Below, one piece after another: positions 15,501 to 30,000 of a DNA stretch of 64,000 bases. The number at the start of each line of letters is the position of its first letter. The stretch's first letter is position 1. This DNA comes from Sipunculus nudus. Taxonomy: Eukaryota; Annelida; Sipuncula; Golfingiida; Sipunculidae. The stretch spans positions 77,245,056-77,309,055 of the forward strand of contig CM049310.1 in NCBI GenBank assembly GCA_026874595.1. Direction: 5' to 3'. The notes beneath the pieces are model-generated. The model was not told where the DNA came from. It did not search any database and saw only the letters and a program-made list of their open reading frames with translations. The translations under genes were made by a program, and so were the position numbers.

Positions 15501-18235
15501 TTTCCTTGTCCGAATTTTCTTCGCCTCCTCCGTTTCTGTTCAAGAACCAATCCCACATTATATACCTGTTAAGAAATGTTGGTAAGAAATGATATGAAGC
15601 ACGCATGCGCAATGAATACCGGCGCCAGACGAATTGCTTAGCAGATCTAGACTCCTAACACGATGCTCAGACGTTTACGTTGATTATACGGTCGCTCTGA
15701 CGGGGTGGAAAATACCTCATTTTTATGGGACTATATTCTAACGTCATTGACGGTGTAACGATTTTAGATAACCCCGTTTCAATTAACCTGGGGGGGGGGG
15801 GGGTAATATTAAATCGATTTCAGATTCCAGGGATAACCTCAAATAAAGCTCATATATCCCCGAGGGAACTTGAAATCGATTTCATCTTCCCCCTAAAAGC
15901 TAAGATTATCTCTTCAAAACATTTTAGTTATAATCAATTAATTTTTTATATTACTCTTTCCTGGATCTCTCAGATTAGGTTGAATTTTTGTGTGTCTTAT
16001 GTTTGCATTTGTGTGTGTATCATGCACTTTGGTGAAGTATACAAGCAAAAAGGAAGCTTTTTATTTGTGAGTTCGATTCTATCTATAAATCTTGTATCCT
16101 GTATCCTGTATCCTGTATCAATTAAAAGATGACCCATGGGTCATGACGCTCAGCCGACTGGCATGTTGACAATATGTCCTTGAACAGCAAACAAATTAAG
16201 ATAATGTAGGTGGCATCACAGTTCATGCATATTAGCTGAAGTTTATCAAGACCCATAAGCAAATCAAATTTGATGACAATCCATTAAGCCGTTTCTGAGA
16301 AATCTGGCAATTTGTGAGTATTTTGCATTATTTCTGGGGTGCTCAAACATGGCCTGTAACTCAGATAATATAGGTCACAGTGACCTCAATTCAGGTTTCT
16401 GAGGAGAATTTTGAGGAACTCTCAGGATGTCAAGTATGAAGATTCTAGGTCAAATGGTTATGATTTGTGCCCTGCTTTGGTATCAAATTTTCAATTATTC
16501 TGAGGGGTGCTTATAAGCCCCATAGCTCGGAGAATATGGGTAATAGAGACCTAATTTCAGGTTTCCAAGAAAACTTTTCATGGACCTCCCTGGTTGTCAA
16601 AATAGACGATTCTAGGTCAAATGGTTATGATTTGTGCCCTGTTTTGGTATCAAATTTTCAATTATTCTGGTGGTACTTCAGAGCCCCAAAGCTCTGCAGA
16701 AACTGATGAAACGCTCCATGATTAATATCCATGCAAAGAATCATGGTGATCAATGCATTAGTTGTTGAAATACTAGTTTTTGTATCAAATTTTCCATTTT
16801 TCTGGCAGGTACTTCAGAGCCCTATAGCTCAAAGAATATGGGTAACAGAGACCTAATTCCAGGTTTCCAAGGAGACTTTTCATGGGCCTCCCCGCATGTC
16901 AAGATAGAAGATTCCAAGTCTAGTCGTTACAATTTGTGCCCTGTTAACAGATACCTTATCTTTTAAGGTCACAAAAATACAGAAAAAATCGAAAAATAAA
17001 AAAAAATACAGGTTGCGCCACTAGTCTGTAGAAACTGATAAAACACTCCATGATCAATATCCATGCAAAACATCATTTTGATCAATGCATTAGCTGTTCA
17101 GATACTTGAGTTTTTGTGTCAAATTTTCCATTATTCTGGGGGGTACTTCAGAGCCCCATAGATCGGAAAATATGGGTAAAAGAGACCCAATTCCAGGTTT
17201 CCAAGGAGACGTTTCATTGGCCTCCCCGCATGTCAAGATAGAAGATTCTAGGTCTAGTCGTTACAATTTGTGCCCTGTTAACAGATGACCGCATCTTTTA
17301 AGGTCTCAAAAATACAGAAAAAAAAAATCGTAAAAATAAAAAAATACAGGTGACGCCACTACTCTGTAGAAACTGATAAAACACTCCATGATCAATATCC
17401 ATGCAAAACATCATTGTGATCAATGCATTAGCTGTTCAGATACTTGAGTTTTTGTGTCAAATTTTCCATTATTCTGGGGGGTACTTCAGAGCCCCATAGA
17501 TCGGAGAATATGGGTAAAAGAGACCCAATTCCAGGTTTCCAAAGAGACTTTTCATTGGCCTCCCCGCATGTCAAGATAGAAGATTCCAGGTCCAGCGGTT
17601 ATGATTTGTGCCCTGTTAAGGGACAGACGACCGGACAACCGGACGGACGATGGACAAAGAGTGATTGCTAAAGCTCAGATGACTTACAGTCAGCTGAGCT
17701 AAAAATTAATAGTTTAAGATTATCAATTAGATAAGTGAGGTGAACAGAGGGATTCTAAAATAAAGTTTAATCCAACAACGGGGAGTAACCCGGACGGGGG
17801 GTAACCTGAAGTCTTTACACCTGTCCGGCACGTGGGACGGTCTAAAAGAAAACAAGACTATCCAGTCCCCCACAGTTTCCGCCAAATAAAAATCCATCAC
17901 ATGCAGCCGTGTTTAATAGGACCCGGTCAAGGTGTTGCCATGGCGAAAATATCTCATTGTCACTCTTAAGTCAAATTGATGGTCTTCCTTCCTCCCGGGC
18001 TAGAGACCCAGTGATTGATCGCCCCTGCCCTTATACATGTCTGCCAGGCCATGTGGAAGAAGGGACTGGTGTTTTGACTGTTGATATGCTTGTTTCTCAG
18101 GGGTCACTCAAGTACAGACAGCTTCACATTTTGGCACAGGGATAAAACTTTTTATCAATAGTTTTATGGGCCGCTGCCAAAATGTGACTGACATATCACG
18201 ATTATTTTACATTCGGTTAACACCAACACTTCACA

Positions 18236-18322
<87 letters not shown>

Positions 18323-18848
18323 ATACCTTTATTAAGCCCAAGCCAAAAATAATCATCATGAAAAACCATTTTACGACTTCCAGCACCAAAAGTCAAAAAG
18401 TGCTGGCAACTGACCAATCAACGAACGGTTACACTTTTTTTGCCAACCAAATAAAGATTAGAAAAACCTTGCGACCCGTTTGTTCGGCGGATGGTTTTAA
18501 TTGAAGAACCTTAAACCTCCAGCCGAACGGAATGGTCTAAAAATCAATCGCCGAAAAAAATTAAACCAGTGAAAGACTTCGAACAGGCTTTTAAAAAGTA
18601 CCATCAATCGGCGGTCGTCGGCTAGTCGTAAAGGTTTGTGTGACTGAGATCCCTGACCAAATGGTCACTTGTGAACATTTTCCGTATGACACTACCAGAA
18701 ATGCAAAGTTTATCTATTTCATACCGGAAGCCATTTGACAATGAATGATTTACTCTAATTACAAACCCTACAAATAATCCTTACAGGGAAGAGAGAGAGA
18801 CAGAGAGAGACGGACAGAGAGAACTAGAGAGAGAGACCGAGAGAGAAC

Positions 18849-18904
<56 letters not shown>

Positions 18905-19147
18905 AATAGAGAGAGAGAAGCAAGCATGACTCTCCTGTGTTTTGAACAGACGGGCTACTGTGGCTGTTGTGCTGTGATTGTGAATATGCCCGTCGCAATC
19001 TAAATAAACTGACTTACATTTTCAAATCGTTGCATTATTAGTAATTATTACATATTACAGAAAAAAGCGCGCATGCAAATCCCATAATAGTATGACAGGT
19101 GCCTGTGTATCATGAAAAATATAAGTATATACTCAATACCACTGTTT

Positions 19148-19192
<45 letters not shown>

Positions 19193-21002
19193 CAGAGAGA
19201 GACAGAAAGAAAGAAGCAAGCATGACTCTCCTGTGTTTTGAACAGATTGGCTACTGTGGCTTATGTGCTGTGATTTTTAAAATATGCCCGTCGAAATCTA
19301 AATAAATTGACTAACATTTTCAAATCGTTGCATTATTAGTAATGATTACAGAAAATAAAACTTGCATGCAAATCCCATAATAGTATGACAGGTGCCTGTG
19401 TATCAATGAAAATATATGTACATACTCAATACCACTGTTTTCAAAGTGCTGAAATAAACAGAACCTTTATAACAATATGCAAATTGTAGATGTGCCAGGG
19501 AAATGACCACTTTTATTGGAACAAACCTGTATCTGTGCTAACCTATGATAATTCTTGAGTTCCACACTGTAAAACATAAAAAAAATCCAACTGCACAAAA
19601 GGATGTAAAGATTTACAACTTAATAGGGCCCTTTTCACATAATACAGTCATTCAGGTTCATATTGTGTCAACGGATGGCTACAAGAAGACGCGAAGTAAT
19701 GAATGGATCATTGGAATCAAGTAAAATCTTGATCACGTAGAGCAAACGACTGGCACATATATGAAATATTATTTAAAATCCAAAGAAATCCGCCGAGGAG
19801 AAAAGGTATTAGTTTGAATTAGTTTAAATTAGTTTATCTGAATTTACAAAAAAAATATTCTCAATGTGTCGAAAAAACTTGTTCACCCGATTGTATGACC
19901 AGGTTATAATGTGGCGATGATGCACATCGTTTTATTTTGGGGTTATTTACACAATCACCGCATATAATAATAATAATAATAATAATAATATACAGTATTT
20001 ATATAGCGCCAATTGTCCGATGGTCGGACTCACAAAGCAATTCACTCACACACAAATACCCACATACATTTTTATGAAAATCTACTTCCCTGTGCCTGAC
20101 CATAAAATAAAAAAATGATGCATATTAATTACCAAAAACTTGCCGAAAGAGATGCCTTTTAAATTAAGTTTTAGGTGATACAAGAGTCGGAGATTTTCCA
20201 AGTGTAATATGAAGTGAATATAGTCACATTTCTAAAAGGTACAAGTTCCAAAGAGCCAAACATGTCTAAAAACGCACGCGTCAAAAACTAGATGGTGCCC
20301 GTGATTTGTTGTGATGCGCACTTAGTCCGGAATATACATTTCTGTGCTAAATTGCATTAGAATCATTTTAGGGGAAGTGTTCAGTCGGAATATCTGCTAA
20401 CAGACAAATGAATGACCCATATGACAGACGTTGTGACTGGCGCTTTTATCTAACTTTTAACCATGGGGTTTAAACGAGTACTTTATAAAGTGTATGAAAA
20501 TTTCATACTCGCAACATAAATAGATAACATGTACAGATGGATCTGATTTTACATTTATATTAACGCATTAGGCATACTTTTATTAGTCATGTATTAAATT
20601 AATTGTAGGGATCACATTTTCAGGAGCACAAAAGCGCCATATACCATCTGAATGCCCAGTACAAAACTAACGAACAACGAACTCTAATCCAGTTTACGTC
20701 CCTAAAAGCTCGATGGGCGCTGAAAATCAGAGGTTATGTTCGATTAATCACCATTGGAGACTGACAATATGAGGTCTTTTTGCTAAAACTGAAGCGAGCT
20801 AAATGATATACAACTCCCCGAACAAGCATATTTTGCCACTATTGGTTATATGTGTGAAGCCTGGATACAGAATTGGTTGTTTATTTATAAAAGACGAATG
20901 AATCAGTGCCATCCATGGATTAATTAATGGCTTAACGGGAAATTATACAATTTCCTTGTCGATGTATATCACATACTTTCATTTGACATTTACATTCCAG
21001 TA

Positions 21003-21043
<41 letters not shown>

Positions 21044-24000
21044 GGAGAGAGCTGAGATTGTGACCACGAGACCCAGTTGGCAAAAAAACCTTCTGGGTCC
21101 AGTTTAAAACAAGTGACCCAGGGGTCATGACGCTCAGCTGACCAGGAAGACATTGACAAAAGTAATTTTATCATCTGAATGTCAAATTTGAATGAAATAC
21201 TTTTTCCAAACTTGACCTTTTGTATAAAATCATCCAATATTCATTGGGGTACTATGGAGCTCTGTAGCATGAAGGATATGGGTAACAGACACCTATTTTC
21301 AAGGTTTACAAGATGACTTTTCAGGGGTCTCCCAGCATGTCAAAAAATTAAATTCTAGGTCCAGTTATTATGATTTGTGCCCTGTTAACAGACGACTAAA
21401 TGTTTATTCTGGGGGTATTTCAAAGCCGCATAGGATGAAGGATATGGGTAACAGAGATGTAATTTCAGGTGCACAAGGAGACTTTTCAGGGGCCCCCCAG
21501 CATATCAAGAAAGGAGATTCTAGGTCAAGTCATTATAATTTGTGCTCTGTTAACAGATGACCAAATCTTTTTTCTGGGGAGTACTTTGGAGCCCCAGAGC
21601 ATGAAGGATATGGGTAACAGAGACCTAATTTCAGGTTTCCAAGATGTTTCATGGACCTCCCTGCATGTCAAGAAAGAAGATTCTAGGTCCAGTCATTATG
21701 ATTTGTGCCCTGTTAATATATGACCAAATCTTTATTCTGGGGGGTACTTCAGAGCCCCATAGCTCACAGAATATGGGTAACACGGACCTTATTTCGGGTT
21801 TCAATGTAGACCTTTTATGGGCTTCCCTGGAGGTGAGGACAGAAGATTCTAGGTCCAGTCATTATGATTTGTGCCCTGTTTACAGATGACCAAATGTTTA
21901 AAGATCACAAAAGTAGATAAAAAAAATCGTAAAAAATAAAAAAATATAGGTGGCGCCACCAATCTCCAGAAATTGATGAAACACTCCATGATCAATATCC
22001 ATGCAAAGAATCATGGTGATTAATGCATTAATTGTTCAGATACTTGAGCTTTTGTATTAAATTTTGCATTATTCTTGGGGGTACTTCAGAACCCAATAGC
22101 TCAAAGAATATAGGTCACAGTGACCTAATTTCAGGATTACAAGGAGAATTTCCATAGACCTCCCAGGATGTCAAGTAAGAAGATTCCAGGTCTAGCGGTT
22201 ACGATTTGTGCCCTGTTAACAGACAGACGCCTGGATGGCCGGACGGACGACGGACAAAAGGTGATCCCTATAGCTCAGATGACTTTCATTCAGCTGAGCT
22301 AAAAATTGAAAAAATACAGGTAGCGCCACCAGAATGCAGAAACTGATGAAAAATTTCATGATCAATATCCATGCAAAGAATCATGGTAATCAATATAATA
22401 ATTGAGCTTTTGTATCAAATTTTCCATTATTCTGGGGGGTAATTCGGAGCCCCATAGCTCAGAGGTTATTGGTAACGGAGACCTAATTTCAAGTCTTTAA
22501 GGAGACTTTTCATGGGCCTCTCAGCATGTCAAGAGAGAAGATTCTATGTCCAGTTGTTACGATTTGTGCCATGTTAACAGATGACCGCATCTTATGAGGT
22601 CTCAAAAATAGAGAAAAAAAATCGTAAAAATAAAAAAATACAGGTGGCTCCACCATACTGCAGAAACTGATGACACATTCCATGATCAATATCCATGCAA
22701 AAAAATCATGTTGATCACTGCAATAGTTGTTTAGATATTTGAGCTTTTGTATCAAAATTTCCATTATTCTGGGGGGTACTTCGGAGCCCCATAGCTCAAA
22801 GGTTATGGGTAACAGAGACCTAATTTCAGGTTTCCAAAGAGACTTTTTTATGGGCCTCCCTACAAGTCAAGAGAGAAGATTCTAGGTGTAGTCGTAACGA
22901 TTTGTGCCCTGTTAACAGATGGCCGCATCTTAAGAGGTCTCAAAAATAGAGAAAAATATTGGTAAAAATCGAAAAAATGCAGGTGGCGCCACCAGTCTGC
23001 AGAAACTGATGAAACCCTCCATGATCAATATCCATGCAAAAAATCATGATGATCAATGCATTAGTTGTTCAGATACTTGAGCTTTTGTATCAAATTTTCC
23101 ATTATTCTGGGGGGTACTTCGGAACCCCATAGCTCAACGAATATAGGTCATAGTGACCTAATTTCAGGTTTACAAGGAGAATTTCCATAGACCTCATAGG
23201 ATGTCAAGTAAGAAGATTCCAGTTTTAGCGGTTACGATTTGTGCCCTGTTAACGGACAGACGCCCGGACGGCCGGACGCCGGACGGACGACGGACAAAAG
23301 GTGATCCCTATAGCTCAGATGACTTACAGTCAGCTGAGCTAAAAATCGGCAAAATTTAATTAATTTCATTATATCAAACAAATCACACAAATCCTTTTGT
23401 TCCATACACACCAGGCTATAATTGTTAAACTTATATGATAGTGTCCGAAGACTGAAGAAAAATCAGCATGCACGCTTGCAAATACGAGTTATTTTTTAAT
23501 CTTCAATTGCGGCCACTGACGGTACCTAGGATTTTTTCCAATTATATTTTCCTAAATATGGACACTGACAGAACCTGTTTTTCCACTAATTATGAAAACT
23601 AACGGAACATGTGCTGCTTTCCGTATCAAAGAAAGGCCGTCTTTGATTAAATACGGGCCCCTGAGTCCACGGACCGACCTCAAAGGGCAGTAGTGGAGAG
23701 GTGCCCGTAATCAGAGGTTTCTCTGTGTAATCAGCATTAAAGAATCCAACAAACAATGCGATCGTGACTGTTTCTGAGCACTGTCTACCCCACTGACTTC
23801 TGCGAAAAGGATGGAACTGGCAGTGATTAAAGCAAGATGTTAAAAGTAAAAGTTATCTGTAAGAGTTATCTGGACACATAACTCACACTAATGTCAGGAA
23901 TACATTTCATTGCCAAGACATAATATTTAGCAGGGAATGCAAATGATCTATTTGAGCAGAACCCAAATCAACCTATACGACACAACCCATATGAACAAAA

Positions 24001-27000
24001 CTCTGGATAAATAAGTTTCACACTTTCGCAGATAGAATACTATAAGAATCAAAGCCAATTACTTTAGGTGACAGAGACATAATACATGATGTTCACTGTA
24101 ACCACATTAACTATAGGAAGAGTGTGAAATTAACTAGCTTGTCAAAATATATTAGCTAATTTGGTTCTGCTTTATCAGAAAATTTACATATTTGTCTAAC
24201 AACAGCTCCCAGTAACAGAAATCCAAAGATATCGGAGATTCGAAGCATATTTTATGACAGAAAAGTTATTTTTCGCAATAACTAATTGAAAAACTATTTA
24301 ACTAAGCTATATAATAAGCCGCACATCGTTATTGTCTATCTCTATTCTGTTGGGATATTCCGTTTGATATTCCGGTTAAACGTATGAACTGCAACTAAAA
24401 AGGTTTCCTATTTTCATTTACTTAAATACTTGTTTACTTTTTTTCCAGAAATGGACCTCCATAAATGCCTGACTTCGTTGGTGTCAGACTGGAGTATTGT
24501 ACCTTGATAAAAATCATGCATATCTTCTTTTAAAGGCATTTATTTCTTTCATAGTTATATTAATTTTACTAAAACCTCCATTAAACCATCTTTGATCACT
24601 TTGGTCGGTGATTTCCTCATCAAAACATAACACTTTTCTTGTTGAAGTTTTGCTTTAATGTCTTTTCTCGAAGTTCACATGATATTTTGTATTACGTTCT
24701 TATGTTTAAATCAGTTAACTCTAGAATGTGACCATCCTTCCTTCTATTGTAATACATCTCAATTTCCCATGGAAGGCTTTCAGATTCAGGCCGATTTATC
24801 TGATATGTGCTTCCTTCAAACGTCTATCTTATATAGTAACTTATGGGTTTTGTTGTCACGTTTCTTTTTTGAGAAAGAACGTGAGAATCCATAAATTTTA
24901 CATTTAAGACATTCCTACAATTATTTTGTATGTAATTTTCTTATGATTCTCATATTCTTTTTTCAACAGTGTAATATACCATCGGAGGGCTAATACCTAA
25001 TCTGGGTCATCCTGCAGCCAACAAAACTACCGAAAAAAATTCTGAAGCGGAAGTAACCTGAAGTAATAATAGCGGTGAGGCAGGGCGGATACAGGATGTA
25101 AAAACTGCTGGCATTATACTAAATGGTGTTTTATCATCAAGACTATGGATACAGTCACAAATGTCTAACTGGAATCGCATTAAAAACAAAAAATTAATTA
25201 CAGGTAAAGAAACGAAATATTGTATGACAACAGACAGGTAATATATTTTGACGCACTCCTAAGTCGTTGGCGGAAGTGAGCAATCAACATTGGTCTTGGA
25301 TAAAACATTTGAAGACAGGGACTAAAGGCAATACTTTGCCAGGTTACAACCTTGAAACCTGGCCCATTGCCTAGAAAAGTCATTATCCCAGACGGCTGAT
25401 CATCCTGGAGTATATATGGTCTCCCAGGACATTCTTCAGAAACGTATGCATTACACACGAGTTCTGGCCAGACAAACGTCACACTGTTGTAGAAATAATT
25501 ATAAACCAATTTCTCGAGGAAGCAGGCAACTGCATAAATAGTATTACAATTAAGCAGAGTGTGAAAGTTTATTAGCTTGTCATAATATATTAAGCAATTT
25601 CTGGTTAATCTGAAAACTGGCACAACATACAAGCGCCTAGGTGAAACAATGATATGTACTTTGAGATACGTGTCACTTTCCAGTTAAGATATGTGAGTTT
25701 TACCATTTTAAATCCAGAGCTCACATATTTGGTGTATTAATAGAAGAAGAAAAGGAGTTCAATGAGCTCATATAAATCAAGAGAGTCTCTTAACAAAATA
25801 GCGCTTGCTTGTGATTAGTAAGAGCCCGTTCGACAATATGACAAAATAGTCTCCGATCAGCGTCAGAGTTCCTTTTCACGGAGGGCCACGCTATATGGCT
25901 CTATGAGAATGCAAATATTTCGTCTCCTTTTGACAACGTCTTATGGCCTACAGGTACGCTGTCACTTAAAATAAACCAGACCAATCGTTTGTGATGTATG
26001 TGTTCTTTCTAACTTTAACCTTGCTTCATACAGCATCTCTATAAATAGAAACATCAAATGTCTCAGGCAAATATAACAAGGCCATGTGTTCAGTTGCCAA
26101 TATCCTAAATATTGTCAAATGTAAAGTCGGGTGCATTTTAGGCCGATGTTGACAAACGAAACAAATTGTTTTGTCAGCCCAATGAAAACAAAGCTAAAAA
26201 TAAAATAAGAATTACCAATTGCCTGATGTAATAAAAACTGTAACAAACCCTACTGTGGTGAAAAAGATGCGAGTGGCGCCTGACGTTTCCGGCCACTGGG
26301 TTGCTTTAAGCTCTCTTAAAAGAGAGAATGGCTGAAACAGAGGAATAGGACCAGGAGTCGGGGATAAACTTGATATAAAATTCGTCTCTTATGTCATTTA
26401 TAAATGCGATACTATAATTGACTGAAATGGACGTACGAGGTATGTAAGGCAGCACAAAAAAAATGATAGCTAAATGGGGGCACGTGCACCCTGTGCCTCC
26501 CTCTGGATCCGCCTATTAATTAACCATTGACAAGTTCAGCACATGTGCTCACAGCTGTATTATACCTGCCAGGCCGTCACGAATTATGTCTGCCATTAAG
26601 ATATGTAAAATAAAACGTAAATCTATACTTTGATGGAGGTAATTGTGTTCAGTAGGTATGTGATGGCTCATTAAGGCTCTCGGGAAAGGTGACGGTCAAA
26701 GAATTATAAATTGGTTATATAATTTTCCCGCAGGCAGAAGTACCTATCCAAGTTGTTGTGACGTTTACATTTTGTCAAACTTCCAGTTTTGATAATTCTA
26801 ATAAGCGTTACTGGCTATGTCAGCCTACTCCTGCACATAGGAAAAAGCAGTCAGAACTCAGGCAACTGTAAAATGATTCAATGAAATTTAATGAACGGTC
26901 TCATGCTTCTGTTGATGATGATGACTATGATGATGATGATGATGATGATGATTATTATTATTATTATAATCATTATTATTAATATAAGTATTATTATCAT

Positions 27001-30000
27001 TATTATTAGTAGTATTACTAGTATTACAAATCTTATTAATACAAAATTATAGTATATATTTTTATGTTTTGCTAAACTGCCCCTTTATCTTTAACATATC
27101 TCCACAACTTCACTAGCTTGGATCCTTGAATTGTCTAAAAATTGTTATGCTAGTTTAATCTTTATTGGGATCCTTATTCTTTAAACTTGTTCTTTTGGCA
27201 TGGTGTGATAGAGTGCTTTTTTGTTTTTCAACATGACAAAAGAACTCATTTGCCCCTTTAAAAATAGGATGCATCGCAACTCATGCATTCCCATCTCGTC
27301 TGAAATGCATGACTTATAGCTCCTAATTCTCAATATTCACTCGGAGGGAGTAGGGCGGAATGTGATTTTACGACAATCGCCAAAAACTTAATGACTCATT
27401 AGATAAACAAAAGCCAACCCTTTGTCTAAAAGATAATGACATTATTTTTAATCAGCACCCATTAAAATCGTGTAACTAGGAGTGATAATTCGCGGAAACA
27501 GCGCATGCCTATTGACGTACTTTGCGTGGGAGTCGATGAACGTTGGTGTCGTCTGCTCAAGTTAAAAGCGCGCGCTGACGTGCGTGGGAGTCATCAAACA
27601 CGTTCAGTGAAAACAAGTGATCTTGTGCGTTGGTGTGACCGTATCCCGATCAATCGGGAAGCATTGTTTGTGACTCCAGGAAATGGGTTTGAATACATTT
27701 GCTGGGCCTGTCTATACTAATCAATAGGCTAAGTCTGGGCTAACACGCGTTTAAGACAACAATTTTGTTTCTTTGAAAATTAGATTTAGGCCCTTAAAAG
27801 GTCAGTTTCTAAGGCACCACGCTGGTCAATATTTACCCCCCCCCCCCTATTAAAACAATTATGGTTTTCAGGAGAGATTTGCCGGTTTTTTAAGCTCCAG
27901 CTGCTCAGAAATTTCTTTGAGGTGAAAATAATGTTTTTTATGGTGTTGTTTTACCTATTTAGCAAAACAATTTTGTTATTGCCATGTTGACCCTGATCAT
28001 ATGAAACTTTCAACGACAGTTTATAAAAAAGGTTAAAAAAAACGCCCGCCCTCATTATGCATAAAAAATCACATGAGAATCCAACCTTTCTGACCTTTCA
28101 ATGATTTATAGTCTCGTGTCGTTTGGTGCATATGCTGTCACATATAGTGCATCATCCAGCGCGGAGGGGTCTTATGTTAATACAAGTGTAGCTATTATAT
28201 CATGACGCCCCAGTCGACGTGACGACAGCTCATGAATGTAATTAGGTGAGAAGTGGCAATAGAGGCCAAACAAGAACGTACTATACAGGAGGAAATTACA
28301 GCGGAAAAAAGGCTGAATAGATAATTAGATACCTGACGACATAATGAGACGTCACTTGGTTTCAAACTGTATATAGGAATTGACACACGTCCGTATACGA
28401 ATTCAGACATATATTACGGCTTTGCTTGTTGTTGTGGCGCATGCGCTGTGATGTCCTCGCAGAAAACATCAAGGTTTTTATCTTTGAATCCCATTTGGAA
28501 CCTCATTTATATACTTAATCCATTATGCATTTGTTTTATGTTTAAACTGATAATTTATATCTTAAAAGGGCGAGAAATGGGAATACGTTACAAAAATTTA
28601 ATTGCATTGTCACCAGCATTTTAAAGCTGGTCTCCATTTCTGTTATTTGAACTGAAATACTCAATCACATCCAGCTGCGCATGGTGTTTTGTTTTCAATA
28701 GACTTTTCTTTTTCTGAATTTCTTCTAACTATGAATGGTGAAAGAACGGAATTTAACTGGCGTTTTTATAGTCTTTTGTTTTTCGGCTGAATCTGTAAGA
28801 ACACCGAGCGGGACAACAGGTGTCAGGATGCGCCATGTTCATATTAATCCGGTTAGAGTAAGAATACTGTTACCGAATTTTTAAGTTATCCATTGTGGAT
28901 TAATATTTTTCCCGGAACATGCTTTATATATATATATATATTTGCAGTCAGTATATGCCCATAAAAAATCTAAATTTTTAAGGACGGTGAGAAGAAGTCG
29001 GGGAAATATTAAAATCCCCTGCAAAAGGTAGTAATAACAGGTAAAACATTTCATCATGTAAGAACTATGCAAAAAACACACTTTAATTTCGTATAACTGT
29101 CTAGACACATGTTTTTAAGGTTATGTATAACATGTTGTCATATATTGATACAACTGCGTTGGTCGATAAAAGAAAACAAATACCCTGAATCAAGTATAGG
29201 GCATAAGCATAAATAGTAACAGAAGTACAAAATTGCAGATTTTCAATGTATTGGTATTAATAACAAACCATTTAAGTAGTTTTTGTCATAGTAAAAGTAT
29301 TAGAAGGCAAAACACTGACAGTACAGGGGTCCAGTGTCTGCTGTAAGTCAATGCCTACCCCTATCTATTGTAATACGTCCAATGATCTGGTAGGCACCAG
29401 CTGTTACCAGATTATCACTGGTGTGCATATCATCATAGAGTTACCTGCCTACACATGCCAGATGAGATTGCTACTGATTTTGTTGACTCAATGCCGGGCA
29501 CAGAATAGGGATATTTTACCATGATATTGACCCATATATAAACATGATTACTATTTGTTTTATTTCAGTTTTATTTGTTTTATTTTGATTACATGATACT
29601 CAGTTTCTCCGTCCGTCCGCCCGTCTGTCACGCTTTTTCGCGGGCGCGTTATCTCTTGAACCATTCTAGCAACTGCCTTGAATTTTTAAATACGCCCGCT
29701 TAAGACGGTTCGTATTATGGTAAGAGCACCGTCTGACCGCTTCTCCGTTAATGTTTATTGTCGCCGCAATACCATACCAGGGATGTGATGGATATTCACG
29801 AAACTCAGTCTTACTGTTTACAAACAGATTAATTCACCCGAGTTCGTTCTGTTACATCCGTACATATATAATGAGGTCAGAGTTCACCAAATTTGGTGGC
29901 ATCGTGATGACTGATGACTGTGAAATCTGATGGAATTTCACGAAACTCACTAAAAATAATTACCATAGAGTTTCTCACGTGAATTAAATTCTCGGCAGAA

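Noticed and set aside
18166-18504. Open frame with long Ile-Tyr repeats (also at 43565, 42876, 53558-54059)
   Set aside because: Produced by AT dinucleotide microsatellites.
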